Part shown: positions 1 through 9,209 of the stretch, one piece after another
Position numbering within the stretch: position 1 is the stretch's first letter
Layout of the letters: every line of letters starts with the position of its first letter
Source of the DNA: Candidatus Cardinium hertigii
GTDB lineage: Bacteria > Bacteroidota > Bacteroidia > Cytophagales_A > Amoebophilaceae
Reading direction: 5' to 3'
Assembly (NCBI RefSeq): GCF_003788695.1
Contig: NZ_RARA01000026.1
Span: 146,937-187,429 of the forward strand
DNA length: 40,493 nucleotides
Notes under the pieces: generated by a model
The model's input: only the letters and a program-made list of their open reading frames with translations
The model's database searches: none
Told to the model about the DNA's origin: nothing
Position numbers and translations under genes: made by a program

Positions 1-1312
1 TTATAGTTAATTTGCTTCTATCTGCATTCCACTCCAGCTCATCTTCCTTAAGCGCAATTTTTTTCTGGTTTTTGCATTCAAAATAGAGTAATTCTTTCTT
101 TACTTCTTTAATCGGTTTCTGAAACAAGATCGATTCTTTAAAAGCAGGTAACACAGAGGGAAGCGACCGTCGTTCCGGACCCAGGTGTAAGCCTACTTGC
201 GCAGCCGTTGACTTACCGCTCTTGAAACTGATATCCATATCTTTTTCTAATACCATATGCAAAGCGTCTTCGGCAATTACCTTAACTTTAAGCGATTCTC
301 CTTCTAACAAATGAAACGTATTAAAAATAGAAATGAGTTTAGGAGATTTTTCTGAAAGTAAACTATATATTTGCGGTTTTCCCTTAATGCCTAAGGTTTG
401 GAGCGCTACAAGTTGATATTTTTCTATAGCCTTGTTAAAGACAATTTCACAAAATCCCTGTTGGGGAACATTTTTTATGTGCTTAAAATCACGTACATCA
501 GATTCTATAAGACCCAATTCAATATCTTCTTTAGAATCATTTAAATCAATGGGGTCCTTTAAAAATCCATATTTATCCTTTTCATAATCAATTTCATGTT
601 TATCGCTCTTTCCAGTAGTAGCACGTATATAATACTTACCCAATCGTATATGATTTATAACAAAATTCCCATGTTTATCAGTTGTAGTATAATAATCTGG
701 ACCACTTTTTTCTTGCCATTCTTTAGTATTTTGCTTTTCCTGCCATTCTTTAGGATCTCGTTCCGCATTATACAGATAGACGCTCACTTCTCCTACTGGC
801 TTATTGGTTAATAGTTCTTTTATTTTTCCCTTAGCCGTAATAGGGTCTATGAAAGCACCGGTACTAAAAGTTAACACCGTATTGATGGCTTTAGTACCCT
901 CATGCGTATCCTTAACCATATCATTAAAATGCATAGAATAAGTCGTGTTGGCTTTTAAAGGGGCATTAAGTTTAATCACTAACGTTTCTCCATTTATTTT
1001 ATAGCTATAGGGCCGTTTTTTTGCCGGTTTATCTAGCTTAGGTATGATCAGTAGCTTACTATAAGGATTATCTACAGCAATTTCTTTATCAAAGATAAGG
1101 CGTATCTTATTGCCCTTAAAATTTGTTGCTTCATTTTCTGGAAAAGAATGCACTAGCTTAGGAGGCGTCTCATCAGGGGGGCCGCCTTGCGGTTCTTCTA
1201 CTGCAACACAAGAAAAAATTAATAATGGAATGAATAACAGCATTATAAACCCATCACGCCAAAAAGACTTATATAATCGTGAAAGAGAAAATAAGGAGAT
1301 GAATGTAAGCAT
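1..1312 (-). CDS. Bacteroidota Ig-like domain lipoprotein, 3' end cut by window edge
   Basis: The minus-strand frame is open from 1312 down to base 1 with no stop, so the C-terminus lies outside the window. The N-terminus reads as a lipoprotein signal: a basic stretch (RLYKSFWRDG), a hydrophobic segment and a lipobox ending IFSC. It is followed by a Gly/Pro linker (PQGGPPDETPPK) and then SFPENEATNF, the hallmark of the Bacteroidota Ig-like (SbsA-type) lipoproteins. After the Ig-like domain there is a segment resembling a carboxypeptidase-regulatory-like fold (GKIKELLTNKPVGEVSVYLY, then DKHGNFVINHI). Family knowledge places it on the outer membrane or in the periplasm; its exact role is unknown. 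An internal ATG at 1243-1241 would give a shorter signal peptide, but the longer start adds the usual basic n-region, so I prefer 1312. The gene for tRNA-Ala lies just upstream on the same strand. Confidence 0.8.
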   Translation of the reverse strand, partial: MLTFISLFSLSRLYKSFWRDGFIMLLFIPLLIFSCVAVEEPQGGPPDETPPKLVHSFPENEATNFKGNKIRLIFDKEIAVDNPYSKLLIIPKLDKPAKKRPYSYKINGETLVIKLNAPLKANTTYSMHFNDMVKDTHEGTKAINTVLTFSTGAFIDPITAKGKIKELLTNKPVGEVSVYLYNAERDPKEWQEKQNTKEWQEKSGPDYYTTTDKHGNFVINHIRLGKYYIRATTGKSDKHEIDYEKDKYGFLKDPIDLNDSKEDIELGLIESDVRDFKHIKNVPQQGFCEIVFNKAIEKYQLVALQTLGIKGKPQIYSLLSEKSPKLISIFNTFHLLEGESLKVKVIAEDALHMVLEKDMDISFKSGKSTAAQVGLHLGPERRSLPSVLPAFKESILFQKPIKEVKKELLYFECKNQKKIALKEDELEWNADRSKLTI

Positions 1313-1337
1313 AGCGCAAGATATAAGCTTTATCGGG

Positions 1338-1411
1338 TGGAGAATGGGGGATTCGAACCCCCGACCTTCTCGATGCCATCGAGACACTCTAGCCAACTGA
1401 GCTAATCCCCC
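1338..1411 (-). tRNA. tRNA-Ala (anticodon GGC)
   Basis: The reverse complement folds as a complete cloverleaf of 74 nt. The acceptor stem is GGGGGAT with ATTCTCC and includes a G3:U70 pair, the alanine identity element. The D stem is GCTC/GAGT, the anticodon stem is TCTCG/CGAGA around loop ATGGCAT (anticodon GGC), and the T stem is GGGGG/CCCCC around TTCGAAT. The discriminator base is A. The genomic 3' end continues CCC, so CCA is not encoded and must be added after transcription. Confidence 0.95.
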
Positions 1412-1470
1412 AAGATACATAAGGTCGTTTACAACTATACTACTATTTTAGAAATAAGTCAAATATTGCC

Positions 1471-2973
1471 TTACTTTCTCAGTTGCAACAACAGTGATTT
1501 TATACTGGTTGTACTATGTAAAAAGTTTACTATATCAGCAATAGCCATGCGATTTTGTACCATATCATCTCGTTCACGTATCGTAACCGTTGCATCTTCT
1601 AAGGTTTGATGATCAACGGTAATGCAATAAGGCGTTCCTATAAGATCCTGCCGAGCATAACGCTTGCCAATAGATGAAGTGGCCTCATACATAAGAGGAA
1701 AATCATATTTTAGCTGATCAAACAGCTCGAGCGCTTTTGCTTCTAGCCCATCTTTTTTTACCAATGGAAAAATCGCTGCTTTAACAGGTGCCAATGGAAA
1801 GGGAAGCTTTAAATAGGTTCTGGCCTTATGCCCCTCCTTTCCCTCTTTTTCTTGTATAAAAGCATTACTAAGCAGCATTAATACCAGACGATCAAGACCT
1901 GCCGAAGTTTCTATAACATAAGGCGTATAGCTTTTCTTCCACTCAGGGTCAAAATACTGTAATTTCTTTTTAGCATACTGTTCATGGTTGCTAAGGTCAA
2001 AATCTGTTCTAGAATGGATACCTTCTACTTCTTTAAACCCGAAAGGGAAGGCATATTCGATGTCAACTGCAGCTGCAGCATAGTGAGCCAATTGTTTATG
2101 GGGATGTATATTAATTTTTTCATTACTAATACCCAACGTATTATACCAGGCCTGGCGATTTTCTTTCCAATAATCAAACCACTCTTTTTCCGTTCCGGGT
2201 TGAATAAAAAACTGCATTTCCATTTGCTCAAACTCACGCATGCGAAAAGTAAATTGGCGCGCTATAATTTCATTGCGAAATGCTTTACCAATCTGTGCAA
2301 TGCCAAAAGGAATTTTCATCCGTACCGTTTTTTGTACATTCAAAAAATTGACAAAAATGCCTTGTGCGGTCTCAGGACGTAAGTAAATAGTTGTCGCATC
2401 ATTTTGAGCGCCCACTTGCGTAGAAAACATTAAGTTAAATTGACGTACAGGCGTCCAATTGGCTGTTTTAGAAAGTGGACATACAATAGCAAAAGATTGA
2501 AGCAGTTGATCTAACCCAGATAGATTAGCCGTTTGTAAACAGCTTTCCATTTCTGCAATTAATGCTTTTGCTTGTGTACCTTTTTTTTGCTCTACCAATT
2601 GTGCTGCGTGCGCTTCTAGGAGCAGATCCACCCGATACCGTTTTTGAGAATCCCTATTATCTACCATTGGATCTGTAAATCCATCTATATGGCCAGAAGC
2701 CTGCCAAGTAGTAGGGTGCATCATAATTGCGGTATCAATTCCCACAATATTTTGGTTTAACTGGGTCATACTCTGCCACCAAAAATTTTGCACATTGCGT
2801 TTTAATGCCACACCATAAGGACCATAATCGTAAACAGCCTGTAAGCCATCATAAATTTCACTAGAGGGATATATAAAACCAGAGGCCTGGGCATGGGCAA
2901 TCAATGCTTTAAAAAAAGTATTGGATTGGTTATTATTGATTGGGTTATGTAAATTGGCAGTCGCGGTACGCAT
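1471..2973 (-). CDS. glyS: Glycyl-tRNA synthetase (homodimeric class II type)
   Basis: This cytoplasmic enzyme charges tRNA-Gly with glycine using ATP. At 500 residues it matches the single-chain alpha2 type used by Bacteroidota and eukaryotes, not the two-subunit GlyQ/GlyS type. The N-terminus has the family stretch GFIYPSSEIYDGLQAVYDYG (about 32-51). The active-site segment LRPETAQGIF is at 198-207, class II motif 2 (AFRNEI) at about 231-236, and motif 3 (SAGLDRLVL) at about residue 362. The C-terminal anticodon-binding domain follows. The gene lies 59 bp from tRNA-Ala on the same strand, but nothing shows co-transcription. The ATG start at 2973 fits the family N-terminus; a longer reading is unlikely. 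Confidence 0.96.
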   Translation of the reverse strand: MRTATANLHNPINNNQSNTFFKALIAHAQASGFIYPSSEIYDGLQAVYDYGPYGVALKRNVQNFWWQSMTQLNQNIVGIDTAIMMHPTTWQASGHIDGFTDPMVDNRDSQKRYRVDLLLEAHAAQLVEQKKGTQAKALIAEMESCLQTANLSGLDQLLQSFAIVCPLSKTANWTPVRQFNLMFSTQVGAQNDATTIYLRPETAQGIFVNFLNVQKTVRMKIPFGIAQIGKAFRNEIIARQFTFRMREFEQMEMQFFIQPGTEKEWFDYWKENRQAWYNTLGISNEKINIHPHKQLAHYAAAAVDIEYAFPFGFKEVEGIHSRTDFDLSNHEQYAKKKLQYFDPEWKKSYTPYVIETSAGLDRLVLMLLSNAFIQEKEGKEGHKARTYLKLPFPLAPVKAAIFPLVKKDGLEAKALELFDQLKYDFPLMYEATSSIGKRYARQDLIGTPYCITVDHQTLEDATVTIRERDDMVQNRMAIADIVNFLHSTTSIKSLLLQLRK

Positions 2974-3334
2974 CTGTTATTAAGGGTAAGGTTATCATGC
3001 AAAGGGCTTATTTGTTTTCCTAATGCAAATTTAATACTTTTATTTATTCTTTTTATTGAAAATCTTTTTAAGAAACAAAATAAGTTAACATCCAAAATAA
3101 TTTTATCATGGTACGCAACTCGATTGTGTAGTTACTTTCAAAAGCTATAACGGTGGAGGTTTTTGCTATCTGCCCTAAAGCTTATGGTACAAGCCGTAGA
3201 AATTATCCCCTATGCCTGTGTTTATTGAAATAGCCAGCAAAATCTAGCCAAAGAGCAAGTGTGCCATTAAAAAATTAAAATAAAAATAGCAGATATAAAT
3301 ATAAGATATAGATTATAGTTACAGAAAAACAGAT
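2974..3334. other. Intergenic region between divergent glyS and lpxH-like gene
   Basis: This is 361 bp of AT-rich sequence with no convincing ORF or RNA. On the minus strand, TAAATTTG (3033-3026) fits the Bacteroidota -7 consensus TAnnTTTG and could serve glyS, but I see no matching TTTG about 20 bases upstream of it. Nothing else is recognisable. Confidence 0.4.
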
Positions 3335-4093
3335 TTGATACAAATAGCAGAATTGCAAAAGAAGAAGAAAATATTTTTTATATCGGATTTGCATCTACCT
3401 CTTCAATTTAGCGGCTCAGCTAACGCTACTGAGCAGGAGGATAAGGTATTGGCTTGGCTAGACTACATAAAACCAAAAACGCACGCCCTATTTTTATTAG
3501 GAGATATCTTTGACTTTTGGTTTGAGTATAAATTCCTTGTTCCTAAGGGTGCCATACGATTGCTTGTAAAACTTTTGGAGTTTCATAAAGCACAAATCCC
3601 TGTATATTTTTTTTTAGGTAATCATGATTACTGGTGTATAGATTATTTAACACAAGCTTGTGGTGTACAGTTATTTAAAAAACCCGAATCCATTACTATT
3701 TGTAACCAATCTTTTTTAATTGGACATGGCGATACGTTTAACCCTAATCCCTATCACGCTATATTCTATAGATGGTATCATAGTGCTTTTTTACAATCTC
3801 TTGCAAGAACCGTTCCAGCTGATTGGCTTTATGGCCTAATACACCGATTTGTCCTAAGAAAAAATCCTATTAGAAATAATTCGGTTTTCGAAAAAAAGGA
3901 CCGTATATTTAAGTACTGTCAAGAACAGATAGAGCCTTTTGTGCATCACGACTTTTATATATTTGGTCATATGCATGCGCCAATTATAAAAGTGTTAAAT
4001 GATTCAAGCTATTATTACAATATTGGAGACTGGGTCTCCCACTATACCTATGCTTGTTTTGACGGTTTAGCGCTTTCATTGCTCAATTTTTAA
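3335..4093 (+). CDS. lpxH: UDP-2,3-diacylglucosamine diphosphatase (LpxH-like metallophosphoesterase)
   Basis: LpxH hydrolyses UDP-2,3-diacylglucosamine to lipid X in lipid A synthesis, at the inner face of the membrane. The calcineurin-like metal motifs are all present and in order: DLH (18-20), GDIFDFW (56-62), GNHDYW (95-100), GHGD (130-133) and GHMHAP (211-216). The length of 252 residues is normal for LpxH. The reading starts at TTG 3335; the first family-conserved residues (KKIFFISDLHLP) begin around residue 11, so only this or a slightly later start is possible. mreB follows after 38 bp on the same strand, so the two may be co-transcribed. A related phosphoesterase such as LpxG-type or a general member of the superfamily is possible, but the GDIFDFWFEY motif favours LpxH. 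Confidence 0.85.
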   Translation: MIQIAELQKKKKIFFISDLHLPLQFSGSANATEQEDKVLAWLDYIKPKTHALFLLGDIFDFWFEYKFLVPKGAIRLLVKLLEFHKAQIPVYFFLGNHDYWCIDYLTQACGVQLFKKPESITICNQSFLIGHGDTFNPNPYHAIFYRWYHSAFLQSLARTVPADWLYGLIHRFVLRKNPIRNNSVFEKKDRIFKYCQEQIEPFVHHDFYIFGHMHAPIIKVLNDSSYYYNIGDWVSHYTYACFDGLALSLLNF

Positions 4094-4131
4094 AAAACAA
4101 ACATCAACGTATCAATCTGTTAAATATACCA

Positions 4132-5163
4132 ATGGGATTTCGTAGTTATTTTTATAGAGATATTGCTGTTGATTTAGGCACAGCGAATACTTTAATCATA
4201 CAAAATGACAAAATTGTTGTAGATGAGCCCTCTATTATTGCCATAGATCGGAATACAAGTAAGATGATAGCAGTAGGAAAAGTTGCTATGCAAATGCATG
4301 AAAAAACACATGATACGATCAAGACCATCAGACCGCTTAAGGATGGTGTAATTGCAGACTACCATGCAGCAGAATTGATGATCCAAGGTATGATCAAAAT
4401 GTTACATAAAAAAAAGATCTGTTTTTTTACCCCATTTTTTAATACCATTATTATCTGTATACCATCTGGTACAACCGATGTAGAAAAAAGGGCAGTACGG
4501 GACTCCGCTGCGCATACAGGGGCTAAAGAGGTATATATGATTTATGAACCTATTGCGGCTGCTATAGGTATAGGTGTGAATATTGCAGATCCTGTTGGCT
4601 GTATGGTTGTCGATATTGGGGGTGGAACAACGGAAATAGCCATTATATCTTTGGCCGGAATTGCCTGTAATCAATCCATTAAAGTAGCAGGAAATGCTTT
4701 TAATATGGATATATTAGACCATATGCGGAAGCAGCACAACCTACTTATTGGAGAACGTACTGCCGAACAAATTAAGCTAACCATAGGGGCAGTTTGGACT
4801 GATTTAAATGATCCTCCGCCTGACTATGCGGTATATGGAAAAGACCTACTAACGGGCATTCCTAAAATCATATCGGTTAGCTATAGGGCAATAGCTACTG
4901 CTTTAGAAGAATCAATTTCTAAAATTGACAATGCCGTCCTCAAGGCATTGGAAATGGCTCCTCCTGAATTAGCTTCTGATATTTACAAAAATGGCATTCA
5001 TTTGGTAGGTGGGGGGGCTTTACTGCGCGGTTTAGATAAACGTTTACATAGCATCACCAATCTTCCTGTGCACATTGCAGAAGACCCGCTACAAGCGGTA
5101 GTGCGTGGAACGGGTATTGCATTAAAAAACAAAGAAATCTATAGAAGTGTACTGATGGGTTAG
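4132..5163 (+). CDS. mreB: Rod-shape actin homologue MreB
   Basis: MreB polymerises under the inner membrane and guides lateral peptidoglycan synthesis. At 343 residues the length is normal. The N-terminal phosphate-1 loop DLGTANT is at 14-20, the phosphate-2 motif DIGGGTTE at 161-168, and the adenosine motif (GGGALLRG) is near residue 293. The aromatic residues at the N-terminus (MGFRSYFYRD) could form a membrane-binding end. In most Bacteroidota mreB is followed by mreC, mreD, a class B PBP and rodA; here it is followed at once by a convergent parE, so the elongation genes are scattered or lost. The start ATG is 38 bp after the lpxH-like stop. Confidence 0.97.
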   Translation: MGFRSYFYRDIAVDLGTANTLIIQNDKIVVDEPSIIAIDRNTSKMIAVGKVAMQMHEKTHDTIKTIRPLKDGVIADYHAAELMIQGMIKMLHKKKICFFTPFFNTIIICIPSGTTDVEKRAVRDSAAHTGAKEVYMIYEPIAAAIGIGVNIADPVGCMVVDIGGGTTEIAIISLAGIACNQSIKVAGNAFNMDILDHMRKQHNLLIGERTAEQIKLTIGAVWTDLNDPPPDYAVYGKDLLTGIPKIISVSYRAIATALEESISKIDNAVLKALEMAPPELASDIYKNGIHLVGGGALLRGLDKRLHSITNLPVHIAEDPLQAVVRGTGIALKNKEIYRSVLMG

Positions 5164-5191
5164 ACGCAAATAGTCTACTTCCATAGCCTTA

Positions 5192-7045
5192 TTAAATACT
5201 GTGTATACTTTCTTCTATTCTAAGGTTATGAATGATAAAATCTCGCCTTTCCGGCGTGTTTTTACCCATATAAAAGGTCAATAATTCTTGTAAAACGATA
5301 TGAGTAGATAAAGTTATGGGAACCAATCGAATATGCTCTCCTATAAAATAGGCAAACTCATCCGGAGATATCTCTCCTAGTCCCTTAAAACGGGTAATTT
5401 CAACTTGCGTTCCAAGTGATCGTATAGCAGCTATTTTTTCTTGTTCGTTGTAACAATAACGGGTGATTTTTCTATTACGTACCCTAAAAAGAGGTGTTTC
5501 CAGGATATAAAGATGGCCATTATGAACCAATTCTGGAAAAAACTGTAAAAAATAGGTCAATATAAGCAATCTTATATGCATGCCATCTACATCAGCATCT
5601 GTAGCCATTACAATTTTATTGTAACGCAATCCATCAGATCCATTGGCAATATTTAAGGCATGTTGTAGTAGATTAAGTTCCTCATTTTCATAAACTAACT
5701 TTTTAGATTGCCCAAAACAATTTAAAGGTTTTCCGCGCAAAGAAAATACGGCTTGTGTTTCAACATTACGAGATTTAGTAATAGAACCACTTGCAGAATT
5801 ACCCTCTGTAATAAAAATAGTACTTTTGTCACTATTGAGATGTTTAGAAGTATAATGGACATGGCAATCCTTTAGTTTCTTATTATGCAAATGAACTTTT
5901 TTGGTCTTTTCATGTACCAATCGTTTGATACCTGCTATTTCTTTGCGCTCGCGCTCAGACTGCAGAATACGTTTATGTAAAATTTCTGCTACTGTAGGGT
6001 TTTTATGTAAAAAATTATCTAGCTCGCTTTTGATAAAATCCATAACAAAACTACGAACGCTGGGCCCCTCAGGCCCTATCAGTAGTGAGCCAAGCTTTGT
6101 TTTAGTTTGGGATTCAAAAATAGGTTCTTGCATCTTAATAGCCAGTGCAGCTACGAGTCCCCCACGTATATCACTTGCCTCAAATTCTTTTTTATAAAAC
6201 GCTCGTATAATTTTTACCATTGCTTCTTTAAATGCATGTAAATGTACGCCTCCTTGAGAGGTGCACTGTCCATTTACAAAGGTATAATAGACTTCACTGG
6301 AGAGGCTACGATGATGCGTTATAGATAGTTCTATATCTTGTTTTTTTAAATGAATGATGGGGTAAGCAATGGCTTCACTATCTGTTCTAGCCTGTAACAA
6401 ATCCAAAAGACCATTTTTGGAATGATATTTTTTACCATTTAGCAATAAAACAAGGCCTGTATTTAAAAAAGTGTAATTAGCTATTTGTGCTTCTATAAAT
6501 TGGGGAACAAAAGCAAATTGCTTAAAAATAGTAGGATCTGGCCTAAATACAATATGTGTTCCATTTGGCTCATGGGTAGCCGTAATAGGCTCCTCTTCTA
6601 TCAATAAACCAGCAGTAAAAGTAGTTGACTTGGTCAAACCATCTCGAAAGGATTGCACCCTACAATATTCCGAAAGCGCATTAACTGCTTTTATGCCCAC
6701 CCCATTTAAACCTACAGATTTTTGAAAAGCCTTGCCATCATATTTACCTCCCGTATTAATTTTAGCCACACAGTCTATTACTTTTCCTAATGGAATACCT
6801 CTACCAAAATCTCGAACAGAAACTTCATGATCAGTTATTTTTATTTCAATTTTTTTGCCATGGCCCATTATAAACTCATCTATACTATTGTCCATAACCT
6901 CTTTAATAAGTATATAAATGCCATCATCTGGTGCACTACCATCACCCAATTTTCCGATATACATACCCGGGCGCAACCGAAGATGCTCCTGCCAGGCCAA
7001 AGAACGGATATTGGCTTCTGTGTAATGAGGAGTAGTTGTATGCAT
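5192..7045 (-). CDS. parE: DNA topoisomerase IV subunit B (ParE)
   Basis: This is the ATPase subunit of the type IIA enzyme that decatenates daughter chromosomes. The GHKL ATP site has EVMDN (49-53), DFGRGIP (79-85) and GLNGVG (112-117). The transducer QTKTK lysine loop lies near residue 315. The TOPRIM domain has EGNSASG (near 412) and [10 protein letters not shown] (near 485). The C-terminal core ends with the [12 protein letters not shown] segment. The 617 residues and the sequence style match the Bacteroidota ParE rather than GyrB. The partner parC is not next to it in this window. The gene is convergent with mreB, separated by 28 bp with no obvious terminator. Confidence 0.93.
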   Translation of the reverse strand: MHTTTPHYTEANIRSLAWQEHLRLRPGMYIGKLGDGSAPDDGIYILIKEVMDNSIDEFIMGHGKKIEIKITDHEVSVRDFGRGIPLGKVIDCVAKINTGGKYDGKAFQKSVGLNGVGIKAVNALSEYCRVQSFRDGLTKSTTFTAGLLIEEEPITATHEPNGTHIVFRPDPTIFKQFAFVPQFIEAQIANYTFLNTGLVLLLNGKKYHSKNGLLDLLQARTDSEAIAYPIIHLKKQDIELSITHHRSLSSEVYYTFVNGQCTSQGGVHLHAFKEAMVKIIRAFYKKEFEASDIRGGLVAALAIKMQEPIFESQTKTKLGSLLIGPEGPSVRSFVMDFIKSELDNFLHKNPTVAEILHKRILQSERERKEIAGIKRLVHEKTKKVHLHNKKLKDCHVHYTSKHLNSDKSTIFITEGNSASGSITKSRNVETQAVFSLRGKPLNCFGQSKKLVYENEELNLLQHALNIANGSDGLRYNKIVMATDADVDGMHIRLLILTYFLQFFPELVHNGHLYILETPLFRVRNRKITRYCYNEQEKIAAIRSLGTQVEITRFKGLGEISPDEFAYFIGEHIRLVPITLSTHIVLQELLTFYMGKNTPERRDFIIHNLRIEESIHSI

Positions 7046-7101
7046 GTACTAATGTTTTTTATCGTAAAATGTAAAATATGCTTTGCTTTTTAAGCATAGA
7101 C

Positions 7102-7923
7102 CTAGACCTCATTAATGATTTTATCTATCTCTTGCAGTGTATTTTTGTATTGAGCTTTAGCTTGTTTATACGATTGCATAGCCATTTGCCTCCTTTTAAA
7201 ATGTTGCACTAGAGTATTGTAATGATTTTGTGCAGCATTGTATGCTTCCTTTGTTTTACTACACTGCTGCTTTTCCTTAGACTTAGGTCGTGCCTGGATT
7301 TCGCAATTCAATGTTATTAACATTGACCTATTTACGTTTAACTGTTCCTGTATTTTACAAATACTTTGCTTTTGTGCTTCACGCTCTTGTTCTATTCCCT
7401 TTAGATTTTTCCTTCCTAAGGAGGCATGCGGCTCATTTAAAATTTCCTCCGAATCCGAATCAGATTCTAGATTATCTTCTTCTATTTTTTTCAATTGCTT
7501 CTTAAGGCAATTAGTTAATTCCGCTTTTTGCGTATTGTACCTTTTCTCTATAACCTGAGACTTTACATTTGCATTATGGTATTTTTTTTTGATTGCATTA
7601 CCAATGATTTCTAATTTTTTTATTTCTTGTTGCTTAGTAAATGTTAGTTCTTTGAAGGTTGATTTACTTGCTTTATACGCCTGTTCTGCATCAGCTAATT
7701 TATTTTTGCTTACTGCAAGTTGTCTTTTTAGATCAACGCATGCTGCTTTTTCTTCTTTATACTGTAGTTTTTGGCTGTAGTATGCATTAAATTGCCTTAA
7801 TACTAGCTCTTTACTAGGAGCATTATTTTTGTTGTCCATGCCTAATGTATTGGCTGCTTTACTACATCCAGCTAATGCTAATGTAGAAAATAAAAAGATA
7901 GCTGTTTGAATTTTATGCTTCAT
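7102..7923 (-). CDS. Coiled-coil lipoprotein A
   Basis: I do not recognise a family. The first 20 residues form a lipoprotein signal ending LALAGC, followed by Ser-Lys. From about residue 40 to the end the sequence is highly charged and rich in K, E, Q, L and A, as in long coiled coils. A short acidic Ser/Asp patch (ESDSDSEEI) sits in the middle. The predicted product is a lipid-anchored, mostly helical rod of 273 residues. The neighbouring gene at 8085-9209 has nearly the same signal peptide (STLALAGCSK) and the same style, so the two are probably paralogues or share a duplicated export module. Members of such pairs in endosymbionts are often lineage-specific. Function unknown. Confidence 0.75.
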   Translation of the reverse strand: MKHKIQTAIFLFSTLALAGCSKAANTLGMDNKNNAPSKELVLRQFNAYYSQKLQYKEEKAACVDLKRQLAVSKNKLADAEQAYKASKSTFKELTFTKQQEIKKLEIIGNAIKKKYHNANVKSQVIEKRYNTQKAELTNCLKKQLKKIEEDNLESDSDSEEILNEPHASLGRKNLKGIEQEREAQKQSICKIQEQLNVNRSMLITLNCEIQARPKSKEKQQCSKTKEAYNAAQNHYNTLVQHFKRRQMAMQSYKQAKAQYKNTLQEIDKIINEV

Positions 7924-8084
7924 CTGTTATAGTAAGTTTCGTGTAACGTGAGTTATATTATATTAAGTGCATGAACATAAATAAGCTGATCTATTCACGC
8001 ATATTTCCGAAAAATTTTAATTGCAATTTACAACATGCTTAAAGGTAACTATTGCGTTTTACCATATACTTGCTCTTGCTAACA

Positions 8085-9209
8085 TTATACTTCTTCATCA
8101 CTGTCTGATAAATTAATTGCTATTTCTTCGTATGAAGACCTGCTTTCCGTATCACTATCTGAGAATGAGTCTAATTCATCCTTTATATAACGCTTGAATA
8201 GACTGCGGTCTCGTTCGTAGTCTGGTTTTATACTATTATTGTGTATTTCTTCATTACGTAATGAGTTATCAATCTCCTTCATCCGTTCTTTTATGGAATT
8301 TAACGTTCCTTCATGTTTTGTACATGTATTTTTCATCTTTCTTACGTCTTCTTGGGCTATCCTGACCTCTTGTTCTCTGTCGCCTAATGTTTCTAAGTAG
8401 GCATTAAACTGATCCCCTGCGTTTTTGAGCGTGTCTTCACTTTTCTTATGCTCTACAAGATATTTTTTAAACTGATTTTCGATTGATAGAATGTCATTCA
8501 TATTATTTATTGCTTCATGACACGATTCTTTTTGTAGGGTAACCGAATTGGATAGTGCTGATGCTGATGCTATATACTCCATTTTATTTGTAACAAAATT
8601 TCTTATTTCCTCCAGTTTTTCTTTAAACTGCTTACCTTGCTCCTCGACACTAGTACGTGCTTCCAGCTCTTGTAAACTTTTTTCTATACATTGTTTCTTT
8701 TGTTGTTCATATAGTGCCAATGCTTGATTTTCTTGTGTAGTGGTATGTTGAAGGGACTGTTGTGCCCTTTCGAGTGCTCTCTCGCTTTGTATACGCTTAT
8801 TATCTATATCAACCTTTTGTTGTTGGATTTTATCCAGATCATTCTGGAGATTAGCTAATACTCTTGTACTTTTTTGATAGTTTGCGTGGTGTTCCCAGTA
8901 TGAACTCCATAGTTGCATCAAAGCAGTCTTTTTAAGAGTCGTTACGTTATTCAATGATTGTGGCACATGCCTATCCTCAATCAGGCAGTTCGCTGCTTTT
9001 TGCGTATTCGTTATTCTGCTAAAAGGCGACCTTTTATTTTTACTTGATTCTGCCGTATTACTTTGGCTTATTGCTATTTGGCTCACTGCTCTTTTACGAG
9101 ATAGAGACTGTTGGTTTGTTTTTATCATCTTATTTTCTGTTTTACTGCATCCAGCTAATGCTAGCGTAGAAAATACAAAGGATATAAATGTTTGAATTGT
9201 ATTTTTCAT
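8085..9209 (-). CDS. Coiled-coil lipoprotein B, with acidic C-terminus
   Basis: This 374-residue protein has a lipoprotein signal ending LALAGC (Cys21) that is almost the same as that of the downstream gene at 7102-7923. A Ser/Lys/Asn-rich linker follows, up to about residue 80. A long heptad-like coiled-coil region then runs to about 330. The tail is very acidic and Ser-rich (FSDSDTESRSSYEE, then LSDSDEEV), similar in character to the mid-protein acidic patch of its neighbour. No enzyme motif is visible. It could be an envelope spacer or a surface protein that contacts the host. The gap to the next gene is 161 bp, so an operon with it is possible. Function unknown. Confidence 0.75.
   Translation of the reverse strand: MKNTIQTFISFVFSTLALAGCSKTENKMIKTNQQSLSRKRAVSQIAISQSNTAESSKNKRSPFSRITNTQKAANCLIEDRHVPQSLNNVTTLKKTALMQLWSSYWEHHANYQKSTRVLANLQNDLDKIQQQKVDIDNKRIQSERALERAQQSLQHTTTQENQALALYEQQKKQCIEKSLQELEARTSVEEQGKQFKEKLEEIRNFVTNKMEYIASASALSNSVTLQKESCHEAINNMNDILSIENQFKKYLVEHKKSEDTLKNAGDQFNAYLETLGDREQEVRIAQEDVRKMKNTCTKHEGTLNSIKERMKEIDNSLRNEEIHNNSIKPDYERDRSLFKRYIKDELDSFSDSDTESRSSYEEIAINLSDSDEEV

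Noticed and set aside
1110..1400. Plus-strand ORF overlapping the lipoprotein start and tRNA-Ala
   Set aside because: It runs through the tRNA gene and the start of the lipoprotein on the opposite strand; the residues are not protein-like.
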